Assembly (NCBI RefSeq): GCF_035918255.1
Contig: NZ_CP142136.1
Coordinates: 806,001-870,000 of the forward strand
Direction: 5' to 3'
Source of the DNA: Mesomycoplasma ovipneumoniae
GTDB lineage: Bacteria > Bacillota_I > Bacilli_A > Mycoplasmatales > Metamycoplasmataceae
Length of the DNA: 64,000 nucleotides
Of this stretch, positions 63,545 to 64,000 are shown piece after piece. The position numbers were made by a program, and so were the translations under genes. The notes under the pieces are model-generated. The model saw only the letters and a list, made by a program, of their open reading frames with translations. It had not been told where the DNA came from and made no database searches. How positions within the stretch are numbered: position 1 is the stretch's first letter; each line of letters opens with the position of its first letter.

Positions 63545-64000
63545 TATTTTTTAGATTCCTTTCTTGAACGGATTATCAATTTAGTTGAAGCTTTTTTAGG
63601 ATTTCTTGTCTTAACTCCAAGTGCTTTTTTACCTCAAGGAGTAAGTGGAGATTTACGTCCAATTGGTTGTTTACCTTCTCCACCTCCATGTGGGTGATCA
63701 TTTGGATTCATTACTGATCCACGAACGGTTGGTCTAATTCCTTTGTGACGATTTCGCCCTGCTTTTCCGATGTTAACAAGTGAATTTTCTTCATTTCCAA
63801 CTACACCAACAGTTGCCCGGCAGGTAGATAAAATTCGACGGTATTCTCCTGATTTTAGTTTAAGAATAACGTACTTTCCGTTTTCATCACGACCTTGAAT
63901 TTGGGCTCAAGTTCCCGCTGAACGGATTAGTTGCCCCCCTGCGCCTGGATGGAGTTCGAGATTGTGAACAAAAGTACCTTCAGGAATATTTTTAAGCGGC
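63544..64000 (-). CDS. rplB: 50S ribosomal protein L2, N-terminal part outside the window
   Basis: Only the C-terminal 151 residues are visible. [59 protein letters not shown] and [20 protein letters not shown] are the peptidyl-transferase-centre region of L2. It ends RSRKESKK. Confidence 0.97.

Overview
The window comes from a wall-less mollicute. UGA must be read as tryptophan to keep nearly every conserved gene open, including serS, eno, secY, rpsC, dnaB, leuS and cas9. The DNA is very AT-rich, genes are tightly packed with many TAATG stop/start overlaps, and surface proteins are lipoproteins with a lipobox. The DUF31-type lipoprotein protease, the mycoplasma ICE-type secretion genes, the IS3-family element and the compact type II-A CRISPR system all fit Mycoplasma sensu lato. 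The content resembles the M. hyopneumoniae / M. ovipneumoniae / M. dispar group, but the species cannot be fixed from this window.

Layout: (1) 1-6481, minus strand: DJ-1/PfpI-like gene (partial), serS, eno, rpe, rsgA, gmk, rsmD, recO. (2) 6482-13947, plus strand accessory surface region: a DUF31 serine-protease lipoprotein, msrB, a proline-rich lipoprotein and an APC permease. (3) 14175-23897: a five-gene plus-strand cluster of a DprA-like protein, a pilin-like protein, a VirB6-like membrane protein with a frameshift, a VirB3-VirB4-like ATPase and a 1210-residue anchored protein. An intact IS3-family element follows at about 23970-25349. (4) 26139-37739, minus strand: leuS-gdpP-rplI-dnaB-corC-ygjP-cysS-rlmB-sigma factor-rpmG-secE-nusG, partly the same order as in Firmicutes (cysS-rlmB-sigH-rpmG-secE-nusG and gdpP-rplI-dnaB). 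(5) 38111-50451: a type II-A CRISPR-Cas locus with cas9 and the tracrRNA on the minus strand, cas1-cas2-csn2 on the plus strand, an array of 90 repeats and 89 spacers, and a decayed array tail. (6) An HtrA-like anchored protease, then the S10/spc/alpha ribosomal cluster from rplQ back to a partial rplB, all on the minus strand.

Three copies of a dispersed repeat (about 9624-10068, 25422-25868 and the shorter 51205-51400) lie in direct orientation. Each carries a minus-strand promoter next to a 14-17 nt homopolymer, and the third copy is placed to drive the HtrA-like protease. Copies 1 and 2 bracket the msrB-to-IS segment.

The most notable signals are these. One spacer matches the host's own rpoA 30/30. 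Several spacer pairs sit in the same register and differ mainly at synonymous positions, as expected if related invaders were sampled repeatedly. Duplicated spacers are linked to one variant repeat. A secretion-like gene cluster is headed by dprA and could be a DNA-uptake channel or a stranded ICE module.
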